This document shows positions 1 through 10,645 of a DNA stretch of 64,000 nt, piece by piece. The stretch comes from Prostheceraeus crozeri (taxonomy: Eukaryota > Platyhelminthes > Polycladida > Euryleptidae). The notes below the pieces were generated by a model that saw only the letters and a program-made list of their open reading frames with translations, did no database searches and was not told where the DNA came from. How positions within the stretch are numbered: position 1 is the first letter of the stretch; each line of letters begins with the position of its first letter. The position numbers were made by a program, and so were the translations under genes. The DNA lies in NCBI GenBank assembly GCA_907163375.1, contig CAJQUW010008600.1, positions 61,905 to 125,904 on the forward strand. The letters are read 5' to 3'.

Positions 1-504
1 AATCAAGCATCATAATGTATTCAAATTGCTTATAGGCCTTGCTTTAAACAAATAATTGTCAACTGATAAATTTCTCATGTAAATCATGGATGTTATGATT
101 TGAATATGCAATGAACTGGGACAGGAATTTTCCGCGCTCAAGTTTTCTAAATTCCGCGATAAAAATCTCGTTTTTCGAAAGCCCTTTCAATTGATTTTAA
201 TTGTTATGATCATCTCTAAGTATCTCAAGCGATTTCTTGAATTTATATTACGATACTGAAGTCACTTATTTTTCAACTTAATATTTCAGCATAAGAATCA
301 GTGACCCCTGGTAAATGGAAAAAGCTATGTTTAGTATGATAATAAAACATGCAATCATAGAGTAAGCATATTAGGTAGAGTCGCAAGTCAGCATTAATTA
401 AATCCCCAATCTGTATGCAGTTTCGATTTTACTAAATGAGCTCGAGTTGAACAAAATAGGGTATTGTGCGCAATTTAGCAGTGGTACAATATAAAAGAAA
501 GAAG
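1..504. other. no gene recognised
   Basis: AT-rich sequence with only short chance reading frames. No conserved motif, repeat end or RNA gene was recognised on either strand. Confidence 0.5.
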
Positions 505-1613
505 GCAACAATCAGTGGCGTCTTTTCCGTACCTGCGAGGCCTTCGGCGCATCCTCAAAAATTATTTTCCAACAATTATAAAAATGAAAAGTGTCATCAC
601 TCATTTAAATTCGATAGCTTCTCGTGACAGCTGTGCACAGCTTTCCGTCTCAAAATCAGACGCTCAACCTCAGAGCGAACAGTTTTGCAGCACGTGCTCG
701 AATCACGGCTGTTTTCTCCGAACAATTAGACACACAAGCTAGTCGTGTGTTCAGACGGAGCACTGATGTTCAGACAGCGAAAGAGAGTTGTGTGCGTGTG
801 AGGCAGTAAGCATACACGCCCGTGACAATATTGGCTTTCCCGATAGACATGATGATCCTTCTCCAATTTTTGCAATGAAATTCTACGCAATTAATGATCA
901 AGGCGCGGTACCTAAACATAGTAAGGGAAGCGCAACCCAATTGTTCCTGGATTCGCTTTATGTCAGAGAGGCCACTACGTCGACAGTAACAGATCATATA
1001 TCTCTATATCAATGTAGCAGATGGCTGACGTTCAGACAAGACTGCAATCAGATGATGAGCGTTCTCCCATGAATGCAGAGTAATGCATCTGACTCGAACA
1101 CCCAGATTCGGTAGAATTCCATAATTTGTATTTACGAGATTAATGTGACGCTATGTTTAGTACTGCAGATGAGATCATAACCACGCCTTTCATCCGAAGG
1201 GAATATACTGAAAAGATGACAGTCGTCAAGCAAGGTAGGCCAACACCTGATATAAAATGAAAGTACTCACAGAGAAGGAAATAAGAAATACACAAGACAT
1301 TGTAATGCATCAAAATTTCAAACAAGTGAGTGGCTGACCTGCCGTGACAAACATAGGAAACTGTTGGCCTTGCCTCCTTTTTTCTCGAGATAATGTGGTC
1401 TCAGCTCCTTGAGCAAGGTGGTTAAGCGACATGAGCAATCACTTCTCATGTGCACATTCACTTGGCCTTAAAAAATGTTCGGGATATTGTTATCAAAAAT
1501 TCAGTTTTTATGAAAACTAATGTTGTAGCATAAAAGTGTTTGGTATAGAAATAGTGTTCCAATGCCGAGTGAAGGCCTATGGTCTGGGAGCACGCGACGC
1601 CACTGGCAATAAT
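505..1613. mobile_element. hAT-like non-autonomous DNA transposon with 8-bp target duplication
   Basis: The element proper runs from 513 to 1605. Both ends begin with the same ten bases, CAGTGGCGTC, read inward, and a second shared block (AGGCCTTC) lies about 27 bases in on each side, so the terminal inverted repeats are short and degenerate. The flanks are GCAACAAT on the left (505-512) and GCAATAAT on the right (1606-1613), an 8-bp duplication with one mismatch. An 8-bp duplication together with CAGTGGCG-type ends is characteristic of the hAT superfamily (established knowledge). The interior, about 1.1 kb, holds only short frames with no recognisable transposase or BED finger, so it is probably a deletion derivative. 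The mismatch in the duplication and the degenerate repeats suggest an old insertion. Confidence 0.58.
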
Positions 1614-3929
1614 GTATCCCGAAATGATGATCTATGCATGTGAAAGATATTTAAGAAATATCATTTAGCGTATATCTGCATATGTATTCATAGCATTCCT
1701 GTCCGGCTATTTCCTTCATTGTTGACCAGAGCATTTCAATTACGCACAATAGTATCAACATAGATTTTTTCGGGCAAAATGTGGGAAATTTTCAGGGGGT
1801 TACGTGCCCTCAAATGTCCTACATTATTGCCCTCAAATACCCATGTTAATGCTATACTGATACCAAATGTGAGATATGCACATTTTTGAAGCTTTGAAGA
1901 AGTTACCAGGGAATTGACTGTTCATGAAAGCCATACAGAAGGAGTAATGGCATTTTACAGATTCTCCGTGTCATGACAACCTTGGCGAGGTAATGTTTGT
2001 TAAATTTGCAGTTCGATAGGTTGCTATTAGGCTACTTTTATGCTCTACCTTCTTAATAAGAGTATTTTCTTAATCTTTGGCATGATCATGTCACAAGCTA
2101 CCTGTCACTGGAAGAGCAAAATAACACAATAAAAGACAATGATCATAATTAAGTTTAAATGATGTAAATGGTTCCAAATTGCTAGTCAGATTCAAGAAAT
2201 GAAACACTAATATAGTGAATCATAAAATCATACCGAAGAAAATGGAACTAAAAACTTCAAATTTCAGGCAAGAAGCGCAATGAGATCTCAAATGTTTCAT
2301 GACGACTTGCAGTAATGCGACTCATGAAGTCCCTTTGATATTCAGCATTTTTCATACTACTTATATGTTGTGTACATTTCATTAATATATAGACACAGGA
2401 ATAATTTGCAAAAATTAGGCTTTTTAAAAACGTTTCAAATAATGTTTTGGACCGCAGGAAAAATCTCCACAAAAAACTGAATCTTTTCATGTAAAATTTT
2501 CACAGTATATAGAAAGCCTACTATATAACTTATTATATGCATGCAACTAATATAAACACATTGTTATAATCAAAACATAATCAAACAAGCATTGTACAAT
2601 ACATCACTCTTATTCACTAAATGAAGTTTTGTCATGCCAAATAAGTTGGCCGGGCTTTGATTTTGGTACAGCGGAGAGAAAATGAGTTTGTAATTGCTGA
2701 GCGACATCAGCTGCTCAGCCATCAACATCAGCTGAGTTGATCGGCAAATGCAAAATAAGAATTGCTTTCGCTGCTAAGTTAGGCACCCTGTTTACAACCG
2801 CTCGCCAAAATTGAATGGGATGATTTGCACTCGATGCATCACTAGCAATGCTCATGTAAACTGGACATTTATTGTCACAGGCATCTGGAAGACGAAGATC
2901 GGCCTTGACTCGTGAATAATCAGACAACATCATCGTGAATAGTTAGACAACATCATCTGATCTAATGCTTTGATGGATCGCAGCATTTGGATAAAAGGTT
3001 GTTTTGCAGTAGTTGTGTAGTCTTCCAATTTTTTTTGCGGCGACACGCGATACATTCCTGACGTCAACGTTAACGTCAGCCATAGCCAACTAAGTACAGA
3101 ATTTGAAGTCATGCATGCATTGACAGAGAACAGAAAACAAGGAAAAGTGTAGCGAGTGACTAAAATCTTGTGTCATCATTCTGATAACATTGAATCGCTT
3201 TTGGGCACTATTGTCCCTCATTCTCCGTTCATAAATGAACTCATACAGTTCGTTGTGCTATGTTCGTACAACAAAACAACACAACTAGGTGCAAGTGTGC
3301 CTTTATTGTTCGGAACCAGACTTATATGTTGACAAGTGATCAGAAGAGTGTTCAAGTCTATTGACCAGATGACGAGAAAATGCATGATCTGGCAACAATA
3401 GGGTGACAATAGACAGTTAATTACGAATGAACACAAACGTTGCATAACACAAGAATAGTAAATTAATGTAGAAACTCGTATTATTCATTAGCCTAGAAAA
3501 TTCGCTGCAATTAAAATATTTGCAATATGCCTGAAATACAGACGTAATCATAAGATTAATTTTTCTTTAATTTTTTCGTCATCTCAATTCTAATTTTTTG
3601 GTATTTCTCACTAAACATAAGGATTTCCGCTTTATTCTCCGAGAAACTTAGTTTTCTGCGTTTTTCTCCGGGTTTTCCGCGCTCTGCGGAAATATTAATG
3701 CGGAACAATTAAGATACACTTCCAAGCATGAGGCGCACACCTATAAACTTAGTTAATAATTTTTTAAGAGGAAAATACTCATAGGACATCCTAAACTAAT
3801 CAAGGAAAAAGACGATAGTAACTATCCTTGTAGATCGTCATCAGACATCATTGAATGTCGTCTTAGATCAATCGCAGTCTCTTGGTCGAAGGTGTCATCC
3901 CAATTCAGGCTCTGAAATCATTTTATTTT
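1614..3929. other. no gene recognised
   Basis: About 2.3 kb of AT-rich sequence with short frames on both strands, none with a recognisable domain. The only structure noted is a two-copy 23-bp tandem repeat at 2911-2956. Confidence 0.45.
2911..2956. repeat. 23-bp tandem duplication
   Basis: Two head-to-tail copies (2911-2933 and 2934-2956) starting CGTGAATA and ending GACAACATCAT, differing at two or three bases. A simple local duplication with no evident function. Confidence 0.7.
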
Positions 3930-4013
3930 AATTTTTCAGCTCCGTGTATAAGACGCATTATATTTGAGTTTTCAAATAAAAATGGTCCGTCTTTCACACG
4001 ATAAAATACGGCA
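3930..4013 (-). mobile_element. end of a pogo/CENP-B-like DNA transposon or MITE
   Basis: Read on the minus strand from 4013, the segment begins CCGTATTTTATCGTGTGAAA and later contains ATGCGTCTTATACACGG. This pair of 'gtataagacgca' and 'cgtattttatcg' motifs is a pattern I associate with the ends of pogo-type DNA transposons in animal genomes. Only one end is seen here and no partner end was found nearby. The family assignment is from memory, so confidence is modest. Confidence 0.38.
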
Positions 4014-4439
4014 ATCCATACGAAAACAGTCTTGCTAAACATGAAAGGCGGTGGCACTTCACCGAGCGACAAGCTCGTTTGTCTAGCAGCTGCATTGTTA
4101 CAAAAATTAGGAATTTACAATCAATATGAACGAAAAAAGAGTTTGGTAGAAATAAGAGGGGAAAAGTAGTATTTCCAAATGTTCTGAAAAAAGATTGACT
4201 CTTTTAAATAGAGTAATGTGGCAGGCCTGCGTGCACACTATTATTTATGGCGTGCAATTCTTATAATGCGCGACTTCTCGGTGGAAGCTTTTCAACCAGC
4301 CCCTTTTCGTTCTTGGTTCAACATCGGAAAAGCTCCATCTTTTAAGAAATACTGTTGTTGTTTTGCTTTACATAACCCTTTTGAACAAATCGAACTTCCT
4401 GACTAATGTCTTGTCCAAAAGGTTTTGTCACCATCGAAA
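4014..4439. other. no gene recognised
   Basis: Short frames only; nothing recognisable before the reverse-transcriptase remnant that follows. Confidence 0.45.
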
Positions 4440-5205
4440 AAAGTTCAGAGCAAGCGCGACTTCACTGAGACGGCTGAGACCTCAATGCCGGAGGCAGCGC
4501 TGTGTATGGCTACCTTCCATTATTGTCATTGTATCACAGATGATGTCATGACCGAGAATCGTTCGACGCGTAGCGAAAGAACTTAGTCTGCATTTGGCAA
4601 TCGACGGCGCTAAATCAACTTCAACTGATGCAGTATTATCAATACGAACCAACTTGAAAAATTGATCGAGTACACATTTAAGTTTGAACTTGGAGTGCAG
4701 CAGGGTGACCCACTGGTTCGATTGCTCTTCACAAGCTGGTCCTGCAGATTGTAGAGGAAATACTTGATCATTCACTCCATTATTGGTATTTGGATGACGG
4801 AATCTTCTCTGTTGCACGGAATGATATCCGAAGACCCTACATTTTGTTGAGGATTCATCTGCCTTGCTTCGGTTGCATATGAATTATAGAAAATGTGAAT
4901 TATGTTCCCAATATCATCTACAAATGTTCCCAAATGACATTCAAAAGTAAAACCTGCCAAATTTTCAACTTCTCGGCAAGAGTCTGTTACTGATCGAATT
5001 GAGAAGGCAAATGATCTCCTTCCTACTTTGTCAAAACTCGAAAATCCACAAGTGGTGCAGTTATTTCTTCGAAATTTGTGACGTTTTCTGGAGACTATCT
5101 CATGCACCTCTCCACAGCAAAATCCTAGCAAAAATATTGTTTAAAGAATATTCGACAAAGTGTGGAAGAATGGGCTTACTGAAAGTGCACAGACTCAATC
5201 CCAAC
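4440..5205 (+). pseudogene. decayed reverse transcriptase fragment, class not assigned
   Basis: Plus-strand translation shows scattered reverse-transcriptase signatures in the right order. A GVQQGDPL block lies at about 4695-4725 and a WYLDDG active-site block at about 4782-4803. These are followed by a block resembling the L-N-x-x-K-C-E motif found after the active site in the same enzymes. The reading frame is heavily broken (several breaks), so this is a fossil. The GVQQGDP plus LDDG combination is common in animal retroelement polymerases, but the piece is too short and decayed to assign a family or find its ends. It directly abuts the PLE cluster but is a different lineage from those elements, whose active sites read YVDD or YLDD in another context. 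Confidence 0.5.
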
Positions 5206-5264
5206 TGAGTATGATATTCGGTGGATATGATTAAGCAAATCGCTAAATTATATAAGCATATAGC

Positions 5265-5558
5265 TAGGCATTTGGCTAGTTCCTTTCTCATTGCTGATAA
5301 ATTTTCTTTGTTTTGATTGATTTCGGTTTTTATCAGTTCTGTTCTGAAAGATTTTGTCATTTTCTCATCTTCTATAGAATATTACATCTTTTATATCTTA
5401 TATCTTTTATAAAATAGTTCTTTCTTGTGTAACTTAATTTTGGTGTACTTTGGTAGAATATTGTTTTCTTTACATATTTGGTTAAATGTTAGATCATGAT
5501 CGATATTAATGCATTTTTGGTATATTCTTTCTGTTTTTCTGTAACTTGCTAGCCTAGT
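5265..5558 (-). mobile_element. inverted N-terminal fragment of a Penelope-like element
   Basis: On the minus strand this encodes an N-terminal PLE region: a block with F-x-x-I-C-K-E-N-N-I-L-P-K (residues typical of the 'FL..C..n.iPk' motif ahead of PLE polymerases), followed by a charged helical stretch with R-T-E-L-I-K-T-E-I. The same sequence occurs in direct orientation at about 7690-7941. The inverted piece sits head-to-head against the polymerase fragment that starts near 5566. PLEs are known for tandem and inverted partial copies, so the arrangement fits the family. The fragment is incomplete and non-functional on its own. Confidence 0.62.
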
Positions 5559-5565
5559 ATACAGT

Positions 5566-6603
5566 AGTAATTCAAACAACAAGCCGCGATACGGTGAAGA
5601 TGTTTTCATAAAACTATGTAAATTCGCTACACAAGGTAGCTTTATGTACAATGATAATATGTATACTCAAACAGATGGAGTTTCGATGAGTTCACCGTTG
5701 GCACCAACGCTTGCCAATCTCTTCCTATCAGAATTAGAACAAGGTTGGATGGGAGAACAATTTTCGCCCCTGTTCTGCTCCAGATATGTAGATGACTGCA
5801 TATGCGTATTTGATAACGTAGACAAAATTCACAAATTCCATGAGTACCTAAACAGACAACATCCTAACCTAAAATTCACCACTGAAGTGGGCAACAACAA
5901 GTTGCCTTTCCTAGATGTATTCATTAACACCGAAGATACTTTACAAACTTCCATTTACCGTAAAGATACGTATACTGGCCTCTTATTAAATTACAATTCC
6001 GTTTGCCCAAGGCAATGGAAAGTTGGACTTATTAATGGGATGTTACATCGAGCATATACAGTATCAAACTGCTGGGAAATGTTTCATAACGAAGTAAAAA
6101 ACATGACTAGTATTTTTCAGAAAAACGGCTACCCACGGAGTACAGTAGAAAAAATCGTACGTAGCTTTCTTAACAAAAAGAATACAGTGATTTCCAACGG
6201 GCACAATGATACATGTACGAGTACAGCAGATGCACATGTAAACTATACAGTACTACCGTATATTGGTCAACCATCGCTTACATTACGGAATAATTTGATG
6301 AAAATATACAAAAGATACGGTATCAACTCTAAGATTGTATTCAACACTACGAAAGTAAAATCATATTTCTCTTTGAAATGCAAATCGGGACCTTTGCTGA
6401 AGTCTTGTGTGGTCTATGAATTCACATGCTTGGGTGATCCAAGCAGCCAATATATTGGCAAAACCAAACGAAGACTCCAACAAAGGATCGAAGAGTATAG
6501 AAGTACAGATACAGCAGTTTACAAACATATCAATACATGTAATCATTGTACGTATGATATAAGTAATCAATTATCATATAAATGTTGTAGAAGCTTTACC
6601 TAA
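5566..6603 (+). pseudogene. Penelope-like retroelement fragment A: reverse transcriptase palm/thumb plus GIY-YIG endonuclease
   Basis: PLEs copy RNA into DNA with a telomerase-related reverse transcriptase and nick the target with a C-terminal GIY-YIG nuclease. The long frame with its first ATG at 5644 (319 residues) and a few in-frame codons upstream shows the polymerase B block (DGVSMSSPLAPTLANLF), the catalytic YVDD at 5785-5796, the following LPFLDV block and a thumb with the usual CPRQWK-type motif. Near the C terminus is QYIGKTKRRLQQRIEEY, the YIG half of a GIY-YIG nuclease with its conserved arginine. The N-terminal region and the fingers with the A-block aspartate are missing, so it is 5'-truncated, the usual fate of PLE copies. 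It is cut short inside the nuclease domain and followed by a second, related fragment. Confidence 0.82.
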
Positions 6604-6797
6604 TGATAAAAGAGTATCAACCTAAGATCAATCACACTGCAGATTACAACGGTATGTCATACCTCCTAAAGGTTTTTAAATAAATAATTGTTTTTCCTAC
6701 TAGCTTAAATTCTTGCAAATTCGTGTAATGTGTTTTGTTTTGTCATTGCTTCAGAACGCTAATTGATCATAAGTTATGTTCATCGAGCACTACAAAT

Positions 6798-7443
6798 TTG
6801 CTCAGATTGAAATTCATTTAATGATGAAATTAACAAAGTCAAGAGAATCCTAACGAATAACAACTATCCCATCAGTATTATCGACAAGCAACTCAATTTA
6901 CTGTTGAACAGATTTAAGAATATAAAAACCAAAGAAGAAATGAAAAGCAAAAGCGTTGTATTCTTTTTTGAAGGTCAATTGACTTCGAACCACTTGATTG
7001 AAGAAAAACGGTTGTTGAAGATAGTCAACGACAACACACAAACAAAAGATTCTGATTCAAAAATTAAACTGATGATCTATTATAAGAACCACAAATTAGT
7101 GAACGCGATAAAAACAAAATTGGATAAATTTCAGTCGAACAACAATGCTGTCTACCAGTATACATGCTCGGAAGGTATTTGTAACAATGCCAGCTATATT
7201 GGATACACAACAATTTTGTTATCAGTAAGATGTAAACAGCACGAAAATAACGGATCAATAAAAACGCATTGGTTGGATAAACATAACAAGAAACCGAGAA
7301 ACATATTAAACAACATGAAAACCATCGCTCATTTCTGTGTAGTAAATGATCTACAAATTGCCGAAGCAATGTCAATAAAAGAGGAGACTCCAATGTTGAG
7401 TCAAAGGGACAAAGGGCTTACCCGCCACCTGAATGTGATATGA
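6798..7443 (+). pseudogene. Penelope-like retroelement fragment A2: thumb and GIY-YIG nuclease
   Basis: A second, diverged piece of the same PLE type. The frame (ATG at 6904, with recognisable coding sequence from about 6798) begins in the polymerase thumb and runs to a GIY-YIG domain. Its core is a 'VYQYTC' strand followed by SYIGYTT, with R and H residues (VRCKQH) at the expected spacing. It lacks the whole palm with the YxDD site and cannot encode a polymerase. It is followed by about 140 bp of AT-rich 3' sequence and the hammerhead-like motif at 7.6 kb. It is therefore probably the 3' end of an element whose 5' part is lost. Confidence 0.75.
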
Positions 7444-7582
7444 CAATTTCTATGATTGGTTACATTAGCCTTACATATCTGGGACTTCATCATTTTGTAA
7501 ACATGCCATTTCATATGTTAAGATGTCTGTAAGGTTGAATTTTAAACTCTTGTTATATAGCATGTCATAATTTCGTTAATGA

Positions 7583-7620
7583 GCTTGATAATGGACCAAG
7601 AAGAGTCCGAAACGTTGCAA
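7583..7620 (+). ncRNA. hammerhead-ribozyme-like motif at the 3' end of a PLE
   Basis: PLE terminal repeats are known to carry minimal type I hammerhead ribozymes. Here the order is: a 7-base core TTGATAA (7585-7591), one extra base, stem II GGAC/GTCC (7593-7596 with 7605-7608), GAAA (7609-7612), then CGTT with a predicted cleavage after 7616. Stem III is only the A-C/G-T pairs, as in minimal PLE hammerheads. Stem I pairs GC with GC directly around the core. The core departs from the consensus CTGANGA at two positions, C3 to T and G8 to A, which form a base pair with each other in the active fold. The extra base before stem II and the short stem I lower confidence that it cleaves. Confidence 0.5.
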
Positions 7621-7689
7621 AATATACGATTCTACGCTACTAAATGGTATTCATCTGTTGTCCACAAAAACTTAACAGCAACTCAAAAA

Positions 7690-7941
7690 TAACATTACAG
7701 AAAAACAGAAAGAATATACCAAAAATGCATTAATATCGATCATGATCTAACATTTAACCAAATATGTAAAGAAAACAATATTCTACCAAAGTACACCAAA
7801 ATTAAGTTACACAAGAAAGAACTATTTTATAAAAGATACAAGATATAAAAGATGTAATATTCTATAGAAGATGAGAAAATGACAAAATCTTTCAGAACAG
7901 AACTGATAAAAACCGAAATCAATCAAAACAAAGAAAAAATG
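7690..7941 (+). mobile_element. direct N-terminal fragment of a Penelope-like element
   Basis: About 250 bp matching, in direct orientation, the reverse complement of 5305-5558. It encodes the same N-terminal PLE region (the C-K-E-N-N-I-L-P-K block). It follows the hammerhead-like motif after about 70 bp, which is the order expected when one PLE copy is joined head-to-tail to the next. It stops at an (AT)n run where the larger PLE begins. Confidence 0.6.
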
Positions 7942-7956
7942 CATATATATATATAT

Positions 7957-8309
7957 TGAAATAATTGAAGTGAAAACACATGGAATGCACAAGCGCTTTC
8001 TTTATTCTTCAGGTGCAAAGTGAAACGAAAAGCAAGATCATCATAATTTCAAATATACATTTATTATAGATATGGATGTTGCAAGGTAATTTACATAGTA
8101 GGACATGCACATGCATAGTAAATAGAAAAATAACTTTGTTATAGCTTATTATGCTAAAATACATCAATGATATCTAATTTATGTATTAGATTGAAACATA
8201 GATTTAAGTATAGAAGAACACATATGCGAACTAATATAAAATGCATCTCATATTAAAAGTGAATGAATTCATAAGAAACGCATAAAAGTGATTCATGAAT
8301 TTAATTTTG
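7957..8309 (-). repeat. inverted copy of the PLE-B terminal sequence
   Basis: About 350 bp that is the reverse complement of about 12034-12387, including the last few codons of the element's coding region and most of its 3' pseudo-LTR, with only scattered differences. An inverted terminal fragment joined to the 5' end is a known oddity of PLE insertion. Confidence 0.8.
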
Positions 8310-8319
8310 GATGAAAGCA

Positions 8320-8515
8320 TATGCATGTCCTATGTAAATTACCTTACAACATCCATATCTATGATGAATGTATATTTGAAATTATGATGATATTGCTTTT
8401 TGTTTCACTTTGCACCTGAAGAATAAAGAAAGCGCTTGCGCATTCCATGTGTTTTCACTTCAATCATTTCAATATATCAAACCAATTGCTGATTCTGAAC
8501 TTTTTTTACATATTC
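8320..8515 (+). repeat. 5' pseudo-LTR (partial) of PLE-B
   Basis: About 195 bp in direct orientation matching 12223-12420 closely (for example GTTTCACTTTGCACCTGAAG in both). It is shorter than the 3' copy, as is usual for PLE pseudo-LTRs. It contains CTGAAGA followed by GAAAGCGC, words that resemble a hammerhead core, but no stem II is visible between them. Confidence 0.8.
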
Positions 8516-8531
8516 TGCACCGGCATTTGAC

Positions 8532-8969
8532 ATGGAAACACGTGGAAACTCAAGAAGTAAAGACAATGAAAAAAGAAATGAATCAAATCTCGAAGGAAAC
8601 AACGAAACCCTTTTTGAAATTCTGAATGAAAAAATGGATATTCTAATTGAAAAAACAATCATCACAAATGAATTACTACAAGAGCTAATCGATGTCAACA
8701 AGAAAATAACACTTTTCAGTGAACATGACATATCAAAAGTTCCGTCTAAGTCTGATATGATTGAACAAAACACACAAATTGAAGTTAATGAAATTACTTT
8801 GAAAAATGAAGCAGTTAAAATTAAGCGAAAGATTGGTGTCATCTGGAACGATTTCCTTGAGAAAAGGAAAATGGCCTATTGGTCCTACCTACGGAACAAA
8901 ACTATTCTGAACTCTACGAAACATGGATTTCGAAAGATGTACCCGCATTACCATGAAAATACCGCATAA
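8532..8969 (+). pseudogene. PLE-B N-terminal coding block
   Basis: The first long frame after the 5' pseudo-LTR, starting at an ATG (145 residues). Residues 20-60 are leucine/isoleucine-rich and helical (probable coiled coil). Residues about 108-120 contain FLEKRKMAYWSYLRN, resembling the 'W..L..RK.AYW.YLR' motif that opens Neptune/Poseidon-type PLE proteins. The sequence after the block continues to look PLE-like, but the frame is broken and the copy is not functional. Confidence 0.6.
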
Positions 8970-9196
8970 AGAAGCTCCGTTATGAGGAAAAAGAAGAGAC
9001 TAATATCAGAATCGAAATGGCAATGAACAGAATGAGAGGAGAGATTCAAATTCTCAAAATAAAGTCAAAGTAGGCACATGATAGCATGCGAGACTATGAC
9101 AACGCTATTGATGCTGAAATATCAAAACTTTCGTCTGGAACATTGCGAGAAACTGTGGTGAACGTTTGGTACTCTGAATGTGAACAACAATAACAA

Positions 9197-9715
9197 GTGT
9201 CATACAACAGATGGCGTTATTCAGAGACTTGGTTACTAGACTACGAAAAGAATTACGGCAATACCGTTTTCAAGGAATATAATAAGTACAATCATAATCA
9301 AAACGAACAAAATAACTTTGATTCGAAGAGAAATTGTGGTATGAGAAATACGCAATCAAAGTATGAAACTGAAACGAAAGGATACAGACCCAGACACTAC
9401 TCTTCAAACAATAATTCTAATACGCGAACCCGACGAACATATGCTTCAGTTGTGAGAGGACATAATTTCACCAGAGCGAGCAGTTCTCAACGTTCCAATT
9501 CCCCGTCAAACCATCAAATACGTCAATCCAATAATCATCCATACGATCGCTATTCTCCTAATGCAATGACTAACGATGCTACTCGGAATTACGAACGCTC
9601 AAATAGACATGAAGCATACAGAATCTCCAGGAATACAAAGCCGTTTTCAGGAGGAGGCAAACCACTCCATGGCTATCACCAAAAAGTGAGTCATGTCAAT
9701 CCACGAGTAATGTAA
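9197..9715 (+). pseudogene. PLE-B basic, low-complexity linker block
   Basis: A 172-residue frame rich in asparagine, serine, arginine and tyrosine with no folded domain visible. Such basic disordered stretches between the N-terminal domain and the polymerase of retroelements often bind RNA (inference). The opening residues (RWRYSETWLLDYEKNY) look like the end of the N-terminal domain. It belongs to the broken PLE-B coding region. Confidence 0.5.
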
Positions 9716-10115
9716 TATGTATCGATAAGGATAAGACACTTGAGTCTGAATTAAATACTTGCATAAAAAGTCAATTTTCGAGCAAGGAAGTAAAACCATG
9801 TCAAACGGATGTAAAAGTTGTAAACTTATCAAGTAGGATTTTGACTGAACCTGAAAAATGTCTATTGAACAAAGGGCTAAAATTCACTCCTACTCCTCGC
9901 AAAAATAGTGAAGAACTCAAAGTGGACATCAAACAATATACTCGCAAATTGAGACTAACGGAATATTTTTATGTTCATAATAACGAATTCGGTCAGAATG
10001 GACCTAAAAGTTTAATTCAAAATAAATCTTCTTTCAATCCTCTTCTTTCAATACGGTATTAGACAACATTTGTGAAACTTTAGAGAAAATCAACATAACT
10101 GAGGAAAGTAATTTA

Positions 10116-10609
10116 ATGAAAACAAAGTCTAATTTAAATAGAAATGAGGAAAATTCATTGAAATCTCTAAGTGCCGATCCTGATATCATTATCAAAGAAG
10201 CGGATAAAGGAGGCGCTATTGTGATTATGGATAAATCCTATTATGAAAAGAAGATTTTAGATATGTTAGAAGATAAATGCTTTTACAAAAAATTACCAAC
10301 TAATGAAGACAAACAAATTATGTGAGACATTAAAAAACCATTCAACTGTTTGCAAATAATCTAACCAGCAAAGAAAAAGACTATTTGATTAATTTTGAAT
10401 TCAAAAGCAGTAATTTTTATGGATTGCCTAAAATTCATAAATCAAACATGATCAAGAATGCCATTTCTGAACATAATTCAGAATACGTTGCTATTCAAAA
10501 TCCTTCAGATTTACCGTTTAGACCTATCGTTGGTAGCCCAAATGATCCTACCCAACGCCTTGCCAATTTTTTGGATATCATTCTAAAACCTCTATGCATG
10601 CATATATAA
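10116..10609 (+). pseudogene. PLE-B reverse transcriptase fingers
   Basis: Two adjacent coding blocks (10116-10325 and 10385-10609). The first has KEADKGGAIVIMDKSYY, the RT1-type motif shared by PLEs. The second has FYGLPKIHKS and FRPIVGSPNDPTQRLA, the RT2-type motifs. These lie in the usual order ahead of the palm at 10.65 kb. Part of the broken element. Confidence 0.75.
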
Positions 10610-10645
10610 AGTTATGTAAGAGATGATCTTGATTTTTTAACAACT

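Noticed and set aside
4482-5131. Minus-strand frames of 111 and 119 residues
   Set aside because: They are antisense to the reverse-transcriptase remnant on the plus strand and show no domain.
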